Assembly (NCBI RefSeq): GCF_039538065.1
Contig: NZ_BAABBR010000001.1
Coordinates: 372,001-436,000, forward strand
Length of the DNA stretch: 64,000 nucleotides
From: Sphingomonas rosea
GTDB lineage: Bacteria > Pseudomonadota > Alphaproteobacteria > Sphingomonadales > Sphingomonadaceae
Direction: 5' to 3'
Part shown: in pieces, positions 20,136 through 31,083 of the stretch
Position numbering within the stretch: position 1 is the stretch's first letter
Layout of the letters: every line of letters starts with the position of its first letter
Notes under the pieces: generated by a model
The model's input: only the letters and a program-made list of their open reading frames with translations
What the model was told of the DNA's origin: nothing
Databases searched by the model: none
Position numbers and translations under genes: made by a program

Positions 20136-20139
<4 letters not shown>

Positions 20140-21296
20140 GCCGCGGCTCCCGCCGGCGCGAAGCCGATCGCCGGCTGCTCCGACTGCACCCTGCCGACCA
20201 GTGTCGGCGCCTCGCCCTCCCCGATCCGCTCGACCAGGTCGGCGAGGTCCTGCGCGGCACGCGGGCGGCCGACCGACAACGCGCGCGACGCGGCATTGGA
20301 GAGCGCCTCGGGATCGTCGGCCAGCGCTTCGATCTGCCGGGCGAGCGCGGCTGGGGTGAACTGCGGCTGCGGGATCATCCGCGCCCCGCCGGCCCGCGCC
20401 AGCTCGCGCGCATTGGCGGTCTGATGGTCGTCGGTCGCGATCGGCAGCGGAACGAGGATCGCCGGGCGCCCCGCGGCGGTCAGCTCGGCGATGGTCGAGG
20501 CCCCGGCGCGTCCGATCATCAGGTGCGCTTCGCCGAGCTTGGCATCCATGTCCTGGAGATAGGTCGACAGCTCGGCCGGAATGCCGAGGCGCTTGTAGGT
20601 CTCGCGGACCCGCTCGATGTCGTCGGGGCGGCATTGCTGGACAACCTGGAGGCGGTGACGAAGCCCCTCATTGAGCGCGCCGAGCCCCTCGGGCACGACC
20701 TGCCCCAGCACCGTCGCGCCCTGGCTCCCGCCGGTGACGAGCAGTTTCAAGGGCGCGACGTCATCGAACGCCGGGAACGGCAGCTCGCCCAGCCGGACGA
20801 TGCTGTCGCGGACCGGGTTGCCGACCAGCACCACCTTGCCGCGGTCGCGGGCCTTCATCCGCTCGACCCGCTCATTGGCGGTGGCGATCGCCTTGGCCTT
20901 GCCGGCGAGCAGGCGGTTGACCCGGCCGAGCACCGCATTCTGTTCGTGAAGCACGGTCGGGATACCGAGCGCCGAGGCGGCGAGCAGCGCGGGAAAGGCC
21001 GGGTAGCCGCCGAAGCCCACGACCGCATGCGGCTTGTGCTTGGCGTAGAGCCCCTTGGCCTCGCGCCGCCCGGCCATCACGGCGCGCATGCCTTTCAACA
21101 GCCCCCACGGGGTCTTGCTCAGCCGCCCGGCCGGCAGGATGTGCACCGGCACGTCCTCGAACAAGGCCGGGATCTTGGCGCCGCGCGCGTCGGTCAGCAG
21201 CATGACCCCGTGGCCGCGGCGCTTGAGTTCGGCGGCGAGCGCATGAGCCGGGATCATGTGGCCGCCGGTACCCCCGGCAGCGAGAACGAAATTCAT
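20136..21296 (-). CDS. murG: UDP-GlcNAc lipid II glycosyltransferase MurG
   Basis: GT-B glycosyltransferase of 386 residues that adds GlcNAc to lipid I at the inner face of the cytoplasmic membrane. The N-terminal glycine-rich loop [12 protein letters not shown] and the second loop [13 protein letters not shown] are clear, as is the UDP-GlcNAc site [21 protein letters not shown]. The predicted membrane-association surface is moderately basic. It overlaps ftsW upstream and murC downstream by four bases each. Confidence 0.97.
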
Positions 21297-22504
21297 AAGG
21301 TCGGGCGCTCCCCGCTCCACTTCACGACATAAGGGGAGCGCTTCAGATAGGGATTTCGGCGGGTGAAGGCGAGCAGCAGTCCCATGCCGATCGACAGCGC
21401 CAGCATCGACGAGCCGCCATAGGAGATGAACGGCAGCGTCATGCCCTTCGACGGGGCGAGCTGCACGTTGACCGCCATGTTGATCAGCGCCTGGAGCCCG
21501 AACTGGCAGGCGAGGCCCGCGGCGGCGAGCACCGCGAAGGGCTCGTCCTCGTCGAGCAGCTTGACCAGTACCCGGACCACGATCGCGCAATAGATGGCGG
21601 CGATCGCCATGCAGGCGATCAGTCCGAATTCCTCGCCGATCACCGAGAAGATGTAGTCGGTGTGCGGCTCGGGAAGGTGGAACTTGCGGGTGCCGCCGCC
21701 CGGACCCATGCCGAACAGCCCGCCCGCGGTCAGCGTCCGCATCGCATTTTCGACCTGGAAATTGTCGCCTTCGCCGAAGAGGAAGCCGTCGATCCGGACC
21801 GTCGCCACGTCGTATAGGAAATAGGCCAGCACCACGCCGACGATCCCGCCGACGCCCATTCCGGCGAGGATCCGGATATTCGCCCCGGCGAGCGCGATCA
21901 TCACCACCCAGACGGTGCCGAAGATGATGGTCGACCCGAAGTCGGGCTGGATCATCAGCAGCACCGCGACGAGCCCCGTCAGCGCGCCGGACAGGAGCAT
22001 CACGGGCAGGCCCTTGTCCTTCTCCTTGAGGCTGAGCAGCCACGCGATCGCGACGATGTAGAGCGGCTTGAGAAATTCGGACGGCTGGAACTGGGCGAAG
22101 CCGAAGCTGATCCAGCGCCGCGCCCCGTTCTTCTCGGGGCCGATCAGCGGGACCAGCACCATCGCGACGAGGCACACCGCCGCCCCGATCAGGCACAGCC
22201 GCTTGAGCCGCTCGCGCGGCATCATCGAGATCAGGATCATGATCGGCAGCGAGACCGCCAACCACATCGTCTGCCGGTAGAAATAGTAAAGCGGCGCGAC
22301 CGTGACGCTGCCGCCCGAATAGCGCTGGCCCGCGGCGGGCGAGGCGGCGGCGACGGCGACGAGGCCGATCGCGATCAGCACCGCGACGAGCAGCAGCAGG
22401 ACCCGGTCGATCTCCCAGAACCAGCGACCCACCGCCGAGCGGTCGGCGCGGCCGTAGCGGTTGCTCGTATCGATCGGAAAGGCCTTGGCCAGGCTCAGGT
22501 TCAT
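21293..22504 (-). CDS. ftsW: SEDS-family peptidoglycan polymerase FtsW
   Basis: Polytopic SEDS glycosyltransferase of 403 residues with about ten transmembrane helices. It polymerises septal lipid II in complex with the class B PBP FtsI encoded in the same cluster. Recognisable elements are the FAQFQPSEFLKP segment, the essential acidic residue in LMIQPDFGST, the large periplasmic loop with MGPGGGTRKFHLPEPHTDYIFSV (shortened here: GPGGGTRKFHLPEPHTDY), and LPFISYGGSS near the C-terminus. ATG at 22504 overlaps the murD stop. Confidence 0.97.
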   Translation of the reverse strand: MNLSLAKAFPIDTSNRYGRADRSAVGRWFWEIDRVLLLLVAVLIAIGLVAVAAASPAAGQRYSGGSVTVAPLYYFYRQTMWLAVSLPIMILISMMPRERLKRLCLIGAAVCLVAMVLVPLIGPEKNGARRWISFGFAQFQPSEFLKPLYIVAIAWLLSLKEKDKGLPVMLLSGALTGLVAVLLMIQPDFGSTIIFGTVWVVMIALAGANIRILAGMGVGGIVGVVLAYFLYDVATVRIDGFLFGEGDNFQVENAMRTLTAGGLFGMGPGGGTRKFHLPEPHTDYIFSVIGEEFGLIACMAIAAIYCAIVVRVLVKLLDEDEPFAVLAAAGLACQFGLQALINMAVNVQLAPSKGMTLPFISYGGSSMLALSIGMGLLLAFTRRNPYLKRSPYVVKWSGERPTL

Positions 22505-23799
22505 AGCTTCCCCACCAGCGCCCTGAAGGCGTCCCCTCGTGCCTCGAAGTCGCGAAACTGGTCGAACGAGGCGCAGGCCGGCGAGAGTAGAACGGTCTCG
22601 CCCGCCTGTGAATCCTCCGCCGCACATTTCACCGCATTTTCCAGCGTTTCCGCGCGGGTGACGGCAATGCCGCGCGCCTCGAGCAAATCGGCGAACATCG
22701 GCCCGGCCTCGCCGATGGTGTAGGCATGGACGACATGGTCGAGGTGCCTGGCCGTGTCGCCCAGCTCCTTCGTCTTCGCCTGCCCGCCGACGATCCACCG
22801 GATGCGGGGATATGCCGCCAGAGCGGGCGCGGCCGCTTCGGCATTGGTTGCCTTGCTGTCATTGACGAAGAGGACGCCGCCCATCTCGCGCACCCGTTCC
22901 ATGCGGTGCGGGAGGCCCGGATAGGTTCGGAGGCCCAATTCAATATCTGCGGCTGGCACTTCCAACGCGTAGCTGACCCCAATCGCAGCTGCAGCGTTCA
23001 GGCGGTTGTGCGGGCCCTGTAGGGTCGGCCACTCGGATTGCGCATTCATCGAAATCTGTGCGCCAAAGTCTTCGATCATGTCAGTGAAAATAATCTCAAT
23101 ATCGCGCTGCTCGTCGGTCGCTCCGAAGGCTGCATCGGTATCGTTATCGACAATTACGAATCGGCAGGGCGACTGCATCGAGAAGAGCCGAAGTTTGCTT
23201 TCTGCATAAGCTTCAAAGCTCTCGTACCGATCGAGATGATCCGGCGTGATGTTGAGCAGCACCGCGACGTCGCAGTCGAGGCTTTGCGTCAGGTCGATCT
23301 GATAACTCGACAGCTCCAGCACATAGACCCCGCCCGCCGGCAGCGCATCCTGCGCGAGGATCGGCAGGCCGATGTTGCCGCCCATGGTCGTCGGCACCCC
23401 CGCGGTCTGCAGTATGTGGTGGACCAGCGCGGTCGTGGTGCTCTTGCCGTTGGTCCCGGTGATCCCGACCACCTTGTGCGGCGGAAGCTCGGGCCGGGCG
23501 CGGGCGAACAATTCGATGTCGCCGATGCTCTCCACCCCCGCCGCCCGCGCTCGCGCCGCGATCGGATGCGTGTTGAGTGGAACGCCGGGCGACACGACGA
23601 GGCTGTCGAAGGCGGACAGGTCGGCGCTGTCGAGGTCGAGCAGGGTTGCCCCCTCGGCCTTGGCCCGCGCCTCCTCGCTGCGGTCCCACGCCGTCACCTC
23701 CGCCCCGCTCGCCACCAGCGCGCGCACGGTGGCGAGGCCGGAGCGGGCGAGCCCGTAGACGGCGTATTTCTTGTTCTTCCAGGCCTCGGCCGTGATCAC
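22501..23799 (-). CDS. murD: UDP-N-acetylmuramoylalanine--D-glutamate ligase MurD
   Basis: Mur ligase of 432 residues adding D-Glu. It has the N-terminal [10 protein letters not shown] motif, the P-loop [25 protein letters not shown], and the C-terminal [12 protein letters not shown] and [12 protein letters not shown]. The GTG start at 23799 overlaps the mraY stop (GTGA). The stretch at about 22930-23235, covering the end of the central domain, is noticeably AT-richer than its surroundings: I count 88 G or C in 23041-23220 (49%), against 43 of 60 in 23341-23400. It also uses codons such as AAA, ATA-like and TTT that are rare nearby. The frame stays intact, so the gene looks functional but mosaic. 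Confidence 0.96.
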   Translation of the reverse strand: MITAEAWKNKKYAVYGLARSGLATVRALVASGAEVTAWDRSEEARAKAEGATLLDLDSADLSAFDSLVVSPGVPLNTHPIAARARAAGVESIGDIELFARARPELPPHKVVGITGTNGKSTTTALVHHILQTAGVPTTMGGNIGLPILAQDALPAGGVYVLELSSYQIDLTQSLDCDVAVLLNITPDHLDRYESFEAYAESKLRLFSMQSPCRFVIVDNDTDAAFGATDEQRDIEIIFTDMIEDFGAQISMNAQSEWPTLQGPHNRLNAAAAIGVSYALEVPAADIELGLRTYPGLPHRMERVREMGGVLFVNDSKATNAEAAAPALAAYPRIRWIVGGQAKTKELGDTARHLDHVVHAYTIGEAGPMFADLLEARGIAVTRAETLENAVKCAAEDSQAGETVLLSPACASFDQFRDFEARGDAFRALVGKL

Positions 23800-24866
23800 C
23801 GCAGCTTGAGCGTCGACAAGCCGGCCAGCGCGAGGATGAAGGCGATGATCCAGAAGCGGATCACGACCGTCGGCTCGCTCCAGCCCTTGTGCTCGAAATG
23901 GTGGTGGATCGGCGCCATCAGGAAGACGCGCTTGCCGGTGCGCTTGTAGACCGCGACCTGGATCACGACCGATAGCGCTTCGACCACGAACAGCCCGCCG
24001 ATGATCGCCAGCACGAACTCGTGGTGCGAGGCGACCGCGACCGCGCCCAATGCCCCGCCCAAAGCGAGGCTCCCCGTATCGCCCATGAACACCGCCGCCG
24101 GGGGCGCATTGAACCACAGGAAGGCGAGGCACGCCCCGACGATCGCGAGCAGCAGCACGGTCAGGTCACCCGCGCCGAGCACGTGGGGAATCCCGAGATA
24201 GGCCGCGAACTTCGCGTTGCCGACGAGATAGGCGATGATGGTGAAGGCGATGGCCGCGATCACCACCGGCATGGTCGCCAGCCCGTCCAATCCGTCGGTC
24301 AGGTTCACCGCATTGCCGAAGGCGACGATCACGAAGGCGCCGAACACGACGTAGAACCATTCGAGGTTGATCACCGGCCCGGTGTAGAAGGGGAGGTACA
24401 GGTTGCTCCCCGAATGGCGCACCATCAGCCAGGTCGCCGCGCCCGCGATCACGAACTCGAGCGCCAACCGCACCTTGCCGGGGATGCCCGCGTGATGCGC
24501 CTTCTTGACCTTGTCATAGTCGTCGAGGAACCCGATCGCGCCGAAGCCGGCGGTGACCAGCAGGCAGGCCCAAACATAAGGGCTGCCAAGGTCCATCCAC
24601 AGCAGGCACGAGACCGTCACCGAGACGAGGATGAGGAGCCCGCCCATGGTCGGCGTACCGCGCTTGGCGAGATGGCTCTGCGGACCGTCGGCGCGGATCG
24701 GCTGGCCCTTGCCCTGGCGGACGCGCAGCCAGCCGATGAACCACGGCCCAAGCAGCAGCCCGATCAGCAGCGCCGTCGCGGTCGCGGCCCCCGCCCGGAA
24801 GGTGATGTAGCGAATGAGGTTGAGGACTCCGGGGAAACCCAGATATTCCGCGATTACGTAGAGCAT
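23796..24866 (-). CDS. mraY: phospho-N-acetylmuramoyl-pentapeptide-transferase MraY
   Basis: Polytopic enzyme of 356 residues with about ten membrane helices that makes lipid I from UDP-MurNAc-pentapeptide and undecaprenyl phosphate. Active-site signatures are [15 protein letters not shown] (acidic pair), [24 protein letters not shown] and the C-terminal [12 protein letters not shown] histidine cluster. The ATG at 24866 lies 13 bases inside the end of murF, the longest overlap in the cluster except for ambiguous starts. Confidence 0.98.
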   Translation of the reverse strand: MLYVIAEYLGFPGVLNLIRYITFRAGAATATALLIGLLLGPWFIGWLRVRQGKGQPIRADGPQSHLAKRGTPTMGGLLILVSVTVSCLLWMDLGSPYVWACLLVTAGFGAIGFLDDYDKVKKAHHAGIPGKVRLALEFVIAGAATWLMVRHSGSNLYLPFYTGPVINLEWFYVVFGAFVIVAFGNAVNLTDGLDGLATMPVVIAAIAFTIIAYLVGNAKFAAYLGIPHVLGAGDLTVLLLAIVGACLAFLWFNAPPAAVFMGDTGSLALGGALGAVAVASHHEFVLAIIGGLFVVEALSVVIQVAVYKRTGKRVFLMAPIHHHFEHKGWSEPTVVIRFWIIAFILALAGLSTLKLR

Positions 24867-26242
24867 GTCGCGGCGCCCCCTGCCACCCGGTCGACCAGTT
24901 TCGCAAGACCGATGCCGTTGGATGCCTTGACCAGCACCGCGTCGCCCGGGGCCAGCCGTGCCAGCAGCGCGTCGGTTGCCGCTGCGGCGTCGGGCACGAG
25001 GATGGCGGCAACGTCCGAACCCAGCGCGTCGAGCAGCCGCCGGGCGGGTTCGCCGACCAGAATCACCTCGTCGACGCGAGCCTCGCGGATCGCGGGAGCG
25101 AGCCCGGCATGGGCCGCATCGCTATGCTCGCCAAGCTCGAGCATCGTGCCGAGTACCGCCAGCCGGCGTCCTTCGACCTTTTCCTCGCCGAGACTGCGGA
25201 GCGTCGCCGCCATGCTCGCGGGATTGGCGTTGTAGCTTTCGTCGATCAGCAGCGCGGTACCGCCCGGAAGCGCAACGCGGTGTCGCTCTCCCCGGCCCTT
25301 CAACCCGCCCATGTCGCCGAGCGCGAGGCCCGCCGCGGCAAGGTCGGCGCCCGCGGCCTCGACCGCGGCCAGCACGGCAAGGCTGTTCGACACCCAATGC
25401 TCGCCCGGTTGCGCGATGGTATAGGTAAGATCGGTGCTCTCCAGCCGCGCGGTGACGAGGCTCCCGCCATTGTCGGCGCGCACCGCATGGAGCGCATGGA
25501 CGTCGGCATCGCCCGACCCGAAGGTCAGGATCGTCTCGGCATGGCGCCGGGCCTTCTTGAGGAGGCGATCGCGGTAGGGCGTGTCGTTCGGGATGATCGC
25601 GGTGCCGCCGGGCTCGAGACCCTCGAAGATCTCGCCCTTGGCGTCGGCGATCGCGTCCATGCTCCCGAGGTTCTCGATGTGCGCCGGCGCGATGGCGGTG
25701 ACCAACGCGACATGCGGCCGGACCAGCGCCACCAGCGCGCGGATCTCGCCCTCGTGGTTCATCCCCATCTCGAACACGCCATAGACGCTGTCGCGCGGCA
25801 TCCGGGCGAGGCTCAACGGCACGCCCGTATGGTTGTTGTAGCTCTTGAGGCTCCGGTGGACCTTGCCCCGGTGCCGCCGCTCGAGCGCCGCCGCGAGCGC
25901 TTCCTTGGTGCTCGTCTTGCCGACCGAGCCGGTGACGCCGAGCACGGACCCGGTCATCCGCGCCCGCGACGCGATCGCCAGCGCCTCGAGCGCCTGCGGC
26001 ACGTCGTCGACCAGCACGTGCGGTCCCTCGACCGGCCGGCTCACCAGCGCTCCGGCCGCGCCCTGTGCGAAGGCACGGGCGACGAAGTCATGGCCGTCGG
26101 CAACGGTGCCGGGCATGGCGACGAACAGCCAGCCTTCCTCGACCTCGCGGCTGTCGAAGGTCACGCCGGTGACGTCGAACGGCGCGGACGCCCTGCCCCC
26201 GGTCGCCGCCTCGATTTCGGCGGAGGTCCACAGCGCGCTCAC
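24854..26242 (-). CDS. murF: UDP-MurNAc-tripeptide--D-Ala-D-Ala ligase MurF
   Basis: Mur ligase of 462 residues completing the pentapeptide precursor. Motifs are [15 protein letters not shown] (N-terminal UDP-binding domain), the P-loop [22 protein letters not shown], and the C-terminal [12 protein letters not shown]. The GTG start overlaps the murE stop (GTGA) and the gene runs 13 bases into mraY. It works directly after MurE and with the dipeptide supplied by DdlB, encoded further along. Confidence 0.97.
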   Translation of the reverse strand: MSALWTSAEIEAATGGRASAPFDVTGVTFDSREVEEGWLFVAMPGTVADGHDFVARAFAQGAAGALVSRPVEGPHVLVDDVPQALEALAIASRARMTGSVLGVTGSVGKTSTKEALAAALERRHRGKVHRSLKSYNNHTGVPLSLARMPRDSVYGVFEMGMNHEGEIRALVALVRPHVALVTAIAPAHIENLGSMDAIADAKGEIFEGLEPGGTAIIPNDTPYRDRLLKKARRHAETILTFGSGDADVHALHAVRADNGGSLVTARLESTDLTYTIAQPGEHWVSNSLAVLAAVEAAGADLAAAGLALGDMGGLKGRGERHRVALPGGTALLIDESYNANPASMAATLRSLGEEKVEGRRLAVLGTMLELGEHSDAAHAGLAPAIREARVDEVILVGEPARRLLDALGSDVAAILVPDAAAATDALLARLAPGDAVLVKASNGIGLAKLVDRVAGGAATCST

Positions 26243-27654
26243 GCCGCCACCTCGCGTGCGACCTGCGCGTCGTCGAAGGGCAGGCTGCGGTCGCCGACCA
26301 GCTGGACCGTCTCGTGACCCTTGCCCGCGAGCAGCACGATGTCGCCTTCGCGCGCCTCGGCCACCGCGGCCGCGATCGCCTCGCGCCGGTCGCCGATTTC
26401 GCGCGCACCCGGCGCGCCGGCCAGCACCGCCTTGCGGATCGCCGCCGGATCCTCGGTCCGCGGATTGTCGTCGGTGACGATGACGAGGTCGCTGCCCGTC
26501 GCCGCCGCGCGGCCCATCTCGGGGCGCTTGCCCTCGTCACGGTCGCCGCCAGCGCCGAACACGGTGATCAGCCGCCCCTCGACGTGCGGGCGGAGCGCGG
26601 CGATCGCCGCCTCGAGCGCATCGGGGGTATGCGCGTAATCAATATAGACCGGGGCGCCCGCCCGCGTGATCACCGCCCGCTCGAGCCGCCCGCGCACCGG
26701 GCTCAGCCGGCCCATGCCGGTGAAGGTCCGCTTCCAGTCGCCGCCCGTGGCGAGCACCAGGCCGGCCGAGACCAGCACGTTCGCCGCCTGGTAGGCCCCG
26801 ATCAGCGGAAGCTTGAGTTGATGGTCCTTGCCATCGACGCCGAGCGTCAGCGTCTGGCCGAGCGGGCTCGCGCTGCGCGCCTTGAGGTCGATCGTCTCGC
26901 CCCCCGGCCCGACCGTCAGCAGCCGCAAGCCCCGCCGCCTGGCCCGCTCGATCACGTCGCCACTCTTCGGGTCGCCGGTCCACACGACCGCCGCGCCGTC
27001 GTCCGCGACGACCTCGTCGAACAATCGCATCTTGGCCTCGAAATAGGCCTCCATCGTGCCGTGATAATCGAGGTGGTCGCGGCTGAAATTGGTGAAGGCG
27101 GCGGCCGCGACCGGCAGCCCCTCGCTGCGATACTGGTCGAGCCCGTGGCTCGACGCCTCGAACGCCACATGGCTGATGCCGAGCTTCTTCAGCCCCGCGA
27201 CGTTCGACAGGAAAGTGACGATGTCGGGCGTGGTCAGGCCGGTCTTGACCTGGTCGTCGGCGGTGGTGACCCCGAGCGTTCCGACCGAGGCCGAGCGCTG
27301 CCCCGCCATGCGCCACAATTGCCGGGTCATCTCGACACAGCTGGTCTTGCCGTTGGTGCCGGTGACCGCGACCATCACCTCGGGGAAAGGCGCGTAGAAA
27401 CGTGCCGCAAGCTCGGCGAAGCGGCGACGCGGCTCTGGGTCGGCGATATGGACCGCGCCCTCGACCCTCGCTTCGGGCCGCGCGACGACAGCCACCGCGC
27501 CGGCCGCGATCGCCTGGGGAATGAAATCCTCGCCGTTGCGCACCGCGCCCTCAAATGCGCCGAACACGGTGCCGGCCGACACCTTGCGGTGATCGAGCGC
27601 GAAGCCGCTGACCTCGCCGGTCTGCGGCGTCCCGAGAAGATCGGACAGGAGCAT
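26239..27654 (-). CDS. murE: UDP-MurNAc-Ala-Glu--meso-diaminopimelate ligase MurE
   Basis: Mur ligase of 471 residues. The N-terminal domain (FALDHRKVSAGTVFGAF), the P-loop VTGTNGKTSCVE, the central HLDYHGTMEAY and the C-terminal VTDDNPRTEDP are visible. The DNPR sequence is the known meso-diaminopimelate selectivity motif, so the wall should be of the DAP type usual for Gram-negative bacteria. ATG at 27654 follows the ftsI stop with a gap of only five bases. Confidence 0.97.
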   Translation of the reverse strand: MLLSDLLGTPQTGEVSGFALDHRKVSAGTVFGAFEGAVRNGEDFIPQAIAAGAVAVVARPEARVEGAVHIADPEPRRRFAELAARFYAPFPEVMVAVTGTNGKTSCVEMTRQLWRMAGQRSASVGTLGVTTADDQVKTGLTTPDIVTFLSNVAGLKKLGISHVAFEASSHGLDQYRSEGLPVAAAAFTNFSRDHLDYHGTMEAYFEAKMRLFDEVVADDGAAVVWTGDPKSGDVIERARRRGLRLLTVGPGGETIDLKARSASPLGQTLTLGVDGKDHQLKLPLIGAYQAANVLVSAGLVLATGGDWKRTFTGMGRLSPVRGRLERAVITRAGAPVYIDYAHTPDALEAAIAALRPHVEGRLITVFGAGGDRDEGKRPEMGRAAATGSDLVIVTDDNPRTEDPAAIRKAVLAGAPGAREIGDRREAIAAAVAEAREGDIVLLAGKGHETVQLVGDRSLPFDDAQVAREVAA

Positions 27655-27659
27655 CGGGC

Positions 27660-29372
27660 TTATTTCTCTTCGCGGACGAAGGGCAGCACTTCGCTCATGT
27701 TGGCATCGCGCTTCAAGTCCGGGCGGACCCCCAGCATCGGCGCGATCCGCGCCACGACCTTGCCGAAGGTCGGCGCGGCGTTCCAGCCGGCGGTGCGGAA
27801 GCCGTAGGTTTCGGCGGTGGCCTTGGGTTCGTCGAGCATCACCACCATCGCATAGCGGGGCTCGTCCATCGGGAAAACGCCCGCGAAGGAAGTGATGTTC
27901 ACCGTCTTGGAGTAGCGGCCGTTGATGACCTTCTCGGCGGTGCCGGTCTTGCCGCCGATGCGATAGCCGATCGCGTCGGCCTGCTTGCCGGTGCCTTTGA
28001 GCACGACCAGCCGCAGGAGCGAGCGCATCTTGTAGCTCGTCTCCTCGGTGAAGACCCGGCGGCCGGGCGCGACCGGATGGTTCTTGCCGACCTTGAGCAG
28101 GGTCGCCGGCCGGTAGAGCCCGCCGTTGTAAAGCGTCGCATAGCCCATCGCGAGGTGGAGCGGGGTGACCGCGATCGAGTGGCCGAAGCCGACCGTCATC
28201 GTGGTCGCGGTGCTCCAGTTCGACACCGGCACGGTCTGCGAGCGCGACCGTTCGGGCAGCTCGACCTCGACCTTGCCCATGAAGCCCATCTTCTTGAGGA
28301 ATTCGCGCTGGCGCTCGCCGCCGACCTCGGCCGCGATCTGCGCGGTGCCGATGTTCGAGCTTTCCATCATGATCTCGGCGACCGAGCAGGCGCGCCCGAA
28401 CGGATGGGTGTCGGTAATCTGCCGCCCGCCCGGCAGGGGCAGCGCCTTGGGGCAGTTGTACATCTGCCCCATCGACTTCACGTCGCCGGTGTCGAGCGCC
28501 ATCGCGACCGTGAACGGCTTGAAGGTCGAACCAAGCTCGAAGGTGCCGAGCGTCGCGCGGTTGAACCGCGCCTCTGGGTCCATGTTGCCCGCGATATTGG
28601 GGTTGAGCTGCGGCAGCGAGGTCATCGCCAGCACTTCGCCGGTGCGGATGTCGAGCAATACGCCCGCCGCGCCGATGGCGTTGAACTTGGTCTTCGCCTC
28701 GATCAGCTCATGCTCCATCGCCTGCTGGACGCGGCTGCTGATCGACAGGGTGAGCGGCTCGCCGCGGCGCTCGGGATCGGACAGTTGCGCGTCGAACGCG
28801 CGCTCCATGCCCGCCGCGCCATGGCCGTCGATGTTGGTGTAGCCGAGCACGTGCGCGGCTAGGTCGGTCTGCGGATAGAGCCGGTCGGGCTCGCGGCTGA
28901 GGGCGATGCCCGGTTCGCCGAGCCCGTTCAGCGCCTGGATGAGGCTCGGGGCCGCGCGGCGGCGCAGATAGATGTAGCTCTTCTTGGAGTTGATCTCGGC
29001 GAGCCAGCCGGCGGCGTCCTTTTCCGGCAGGAGCCGGGCGAGGTTCTCGGCCAGCGCCCGCTTGTCGCCGATCACCTTCGAGGGCTGCAGCGCGACGGTC
29101 CAGCTGTCGATCGTCCGGGCGAGCGGCTGGCCGTCACGATCGACGATGTCGCCGCGTGCGGGGATCAGCGCGCTCACCCCGCCCTGCGCGCCCGCGTGGG
29201 TCCCGAACAGGCCGAGCCAGGTCAGGCGGGTCACGATCAGCCCGATCACCGCCATGAAGACCAGCATGCCGACCATCAGGCGCTGGTGCATGACCGCCAG
29301 CAGCTGCCGCCGCTGACCGACCAGGCGAAGCCGTTCGGGCCGGGCGACGAGTGCGGGGGTCGGAGCGTTCAT
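27660..29372 (-). CDS. ftsI: penicillin-binding protein 3 (FtsI), septal transpeptidase
   Basis: Class B penicillin-binding protein of 570 residues. An N-terminal cytoplasmic tail and one transmembrane helix (about residues 32-52) precede the non-catalytic pedestal (ARGDIVDRDGQPLA) and the transpeptidase domain, with the active-site GSTFKP (Ser282, Lys285), ESSN and GKTGTAE. It cross-links septal murein alongside FtsW. ATG at 29372 overlaps the ftsL stop (ATGA). Confidence 0.96.
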   Translation of the reverse strand: MNAPTPALVARPERLRLVGQRRQLLAVMHQRLMVGMLVFMAVIGLIVTRLTWLGLFGTHAGAQGGVSALIPARGDIVDRDGQPLARTIDSWTVALQPSKVIGDKRALAENLARLLPEKDAAGWLAEINSKKSYIYLRRRAAPSLIQALNGLGEPGIALSREPDRLYPQTDLAAHVLGYTNIDGHGAAGMERAFDAQLSDPERRGEPLTLSISSRVQQAMEHELIEAKTKFNAIGAAGVLLDIRTGEVLAMTSLPQLNPNIAGNMDPEARFNRATLGTFELGSTFKPFTVAMALDTGDVKSMGQMYNCPKALPLPGGRQITDTHPFGRACSVAEIMMESSNIGTAQIAAEVGGERQREFLKKMGFMGKVEVELPERSRSQTVPVSNWSTATTMTVGFGHSIAVTPLHLAMGYATLYNGGLYRPATLLKVGKNHPVAPGRRVFTEETSYKMRSLLRLVVLKGTGKQADAIGYRIGGKTGTAEKVINGRYSKTVNITSFAGVFPMDEPRYAMVVMLDEPKATAETYGFRTAGWNAAPTFGKVVARIAPMLGVRPDLKRDANMSEVLPFVREEK

Positions 29373-30091
29373 TGCCGGGCTTTGGTGTCCTTGGGTTGGG
29401 CAGTCGGCTTGGCCGTCGGCTTGGGCGCGGTCTTCGCCGGGGCCTTGGCCTTGGTGTCGGCAAGCACCGTCTTGGCCTTGGCGTCGATCGCCGCGGGCTT
29501 GGGCTTGCTCCTGGGGGCGGTCGTCGGTGCCGCCGCGGTCTTGGTCGCCGGAGCCTGCGCCGTAGCAGGCTTGTCCGCCGCCTTCACCGCCTTGGGTGCG
29601 GCAAGCTTCGGCTTATCCACAGTTTTTTGCGGCTCGGCCGGAAGTTCGCGGCGATAGCTGGCGACGTGCATCAGGTCGCTCGCGGTGCCGACCGGCGCGG
29701 TGTCGGCGTCGGAGCGCGCGGGCGCGCTGATCGCGGCCCGGGGCTCGGGCGCCGGGGCCGAGGCGAGCACCACCGGCGCCGCCGGGTCGAGCGTCTTCTT
29801 GGGCGCGGTCAGCGTCGCCAACTGGAACTCGCCCTCGAGGAACTGCTGCGCCTTGGGCGCCGACAGCGCCAGCACCTTGACGTTCCAGCTCTCGAGCTGC
29901 TCGAGCCGGCCGCGCGTGCCGATCTCGGTCTGGAGCACGCGGATGTCGCGTTGCGCCAGCACGATCTTGTTCTGCACCGATTCGAGGCTGGCCCGCTCGG
30001 ACGCCACCTTCAGACTGACCATGTAGCAGCCGAGCGCGGTGGTCGCGACCGCCGCCACCCAGCCCATTTCACGGAACCCACGGACCATCAT
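29369..30091 (-). CDS. ftsL: FtsL-like bitopic division protein with long Ala/Lys/Pro tail
   Basis: A 240-residue protein at the ftsL position between rsmH and ftsI. One transmembrane helix (about residues 9-27, [20 protein letters not shown]) is followed by a short coiled coil ([26 protein letters not shown] split here as two heptad stretches) and the FtsL-typical [11 protein letters not shown]. Beyond about residue 95 comes an unusually long low-complexity tail rich in Ala, Lys, Thr and Pro, common in sphingomonads but absent in the roughly 120-residue enteric FtsL. FtsL, with FtsB and FtsQ, activates FtsW-FtsI. ATG at 30091 overlaps the rsmH stop; a second ATG follows directly. Confidence 0.82.
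   Translation of the reverse strand: MMVRGFREMGWVAAVATTALGCYMVSLKVASERASLESVQNKIVLAQRDIRVLQTEIGTRGRLEQLESWNVKVLALSAPKAQQFLEGEFQLATLTAPKKTLDPAAPVVLASAPAPEPRAAISAPARSDADTAPVGTASDLMHVASYRRELPAEPQKTVDKPKLAAPKAVKAADKPATAQAPATKTAAAPTTAPRSKPKPAAIDAKAKTVLADTKAKAPAKTAPKPTAKPTAQPKDTKARQ
29613..29621 (+). promoter_or_regulatory. perfect DnaA box inside ftsL
   Basis: TTATCCACA on the plus strand, exactly the strong DnaA-box consensus, embedded in the ftsL tail (codons GTG GAT AAG on the coding strand) next to an A/T tract. It may be a chance match, but a second identical box lies in the dcw control region 2.2 kb away. Confidence 0.4.
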
Positions 30092-31083
30092 GCTGCCTTT
30101 CGCGGGGTGACGGGGGCCTCGGTGCGGACCGCCGTACGAAGCCGGGCCGAACGCGCCCGGGGATTGTCGAGAAGTTCGGCCTCGCCCGCCGAGATCGGCT
30201 TGGCGACGGCGCGGAAGGTGGGGGCCGGCCCAGCGGCCACCGCGGGGCGATGGCGCGAGCCGGCCGGTGCGGCCCCACTCCGCACCTTGAGGAACTGCTT
30301 CACGATCCGGTCCTCGAGGCTGTGGAAGGTGACCACCGCCAGCCGCCCGCCGGGACGAAGGCTGCGCTCGGCGGCTTCCAGCCCCGCCTCGAGCTCCTCG
30401 AGCTCGGCGTTCACGTGGATCCGGATCGCCTGGAAGGTGCGGGTCGAGGGATCGGTCTTCATTCCCGCATGCCAGCCGAGCACCTTGCGGCACACCGCCG
30501 CCAGCTCGGCCGTGCGGGTGAGCGGCCGCGCGGCGACGATCGCCCGCGCCAGGCTCTTGGCCCGCGGCTCGTCGCCATAGGTGCGGATCACCCGCGCGAT
30601 CTCGGCCTCGTCGGCGGTGTTGAGGAAGTCGGCGGCGCTCGGGCCGTCCTGGCTCATCCGCATGTCGAGCGGGCCGTCATCGCGGAACGAGAAGCCGCGC
30701 TCGCGCTGATCGAGCTGCATCGAGCTGACGCCGATGTCGAGCGTGATCCCGTCGACCGGGGCGAGCCCTTCGGCGTCGAGCACCGCCGCCATCTGCGAGA
30801 AGCGCTCGTGAATGAGGGTCAAGCGCGAGTCCGGGACGAGTGACGGCCCGTTGGCGATCGCATCGGGGTCGCGATCAAAGGCAATCACTCGTCCCGCCCC
30901 CGCCCGGAGCATGGCACGGGTGTAGCCGCCAGCTCCAAACGTGCCGTCGACATGCGTCTCGCCAGGGGCGATGGCGAGCGCTTCGACGACCTCATCGACC
31001 AGCACGGGCTTGTGCGCCGCCGCGACCGGCTCTTGCGAGCCGGCCAGGGTTGCGCCCGGAACGGAGGGGGGAACCTCGCTCAT
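30088..31083 (-). CDS. rsmH: 16S rRNA (cytosine-1402-N4)-methyltransferase RsmH
   Basis: SAM-dependent rRNA methyltransferase (formerly MraW) of 331 residues. HKPVLVDEV opens the domain, [15 protein letters not shown] is the SAM-binding loop, [12 protein letters not shown] and ERGFSFR follow, and [16 protein letters not shown] is the C-terminal signature. It methylates C1402 in the ribosomal P site. It is the standard second gene of dcw clusters. ATG at 31083 overlaps the mraZ stop (ATGA). Confidence 0.97.
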   Translation of the reverse strand: MSEVPPSVPGATLAGSQEPVAAAHKPVLVDEVVEALAIAPGETHVDGTFGAGGYTRAMLRAGAGRVIAFDRDPDAIANGPSLVPDSRLTLIHERFSQMAAVLDAEGLAPVDGITLDIGVSSMQLDQRERGFSFRDDGPLDMRMSQDGPSAADFLNTADEAEIARVIRTYGDEPRAKSLARAIVAARPLTRTAELAAVCRKVLGWHAGMKTDPSTRTFQAIRIHVNAELEELEAGLEAAERSLRPGGRLAVVTFHSLEDRIVKQFLKVRSGAAPAGSRHRPAVAAGPAPTFRAVAKPISAGEAELLDNPRARSARLRTAVRTEAPVTPRKAA

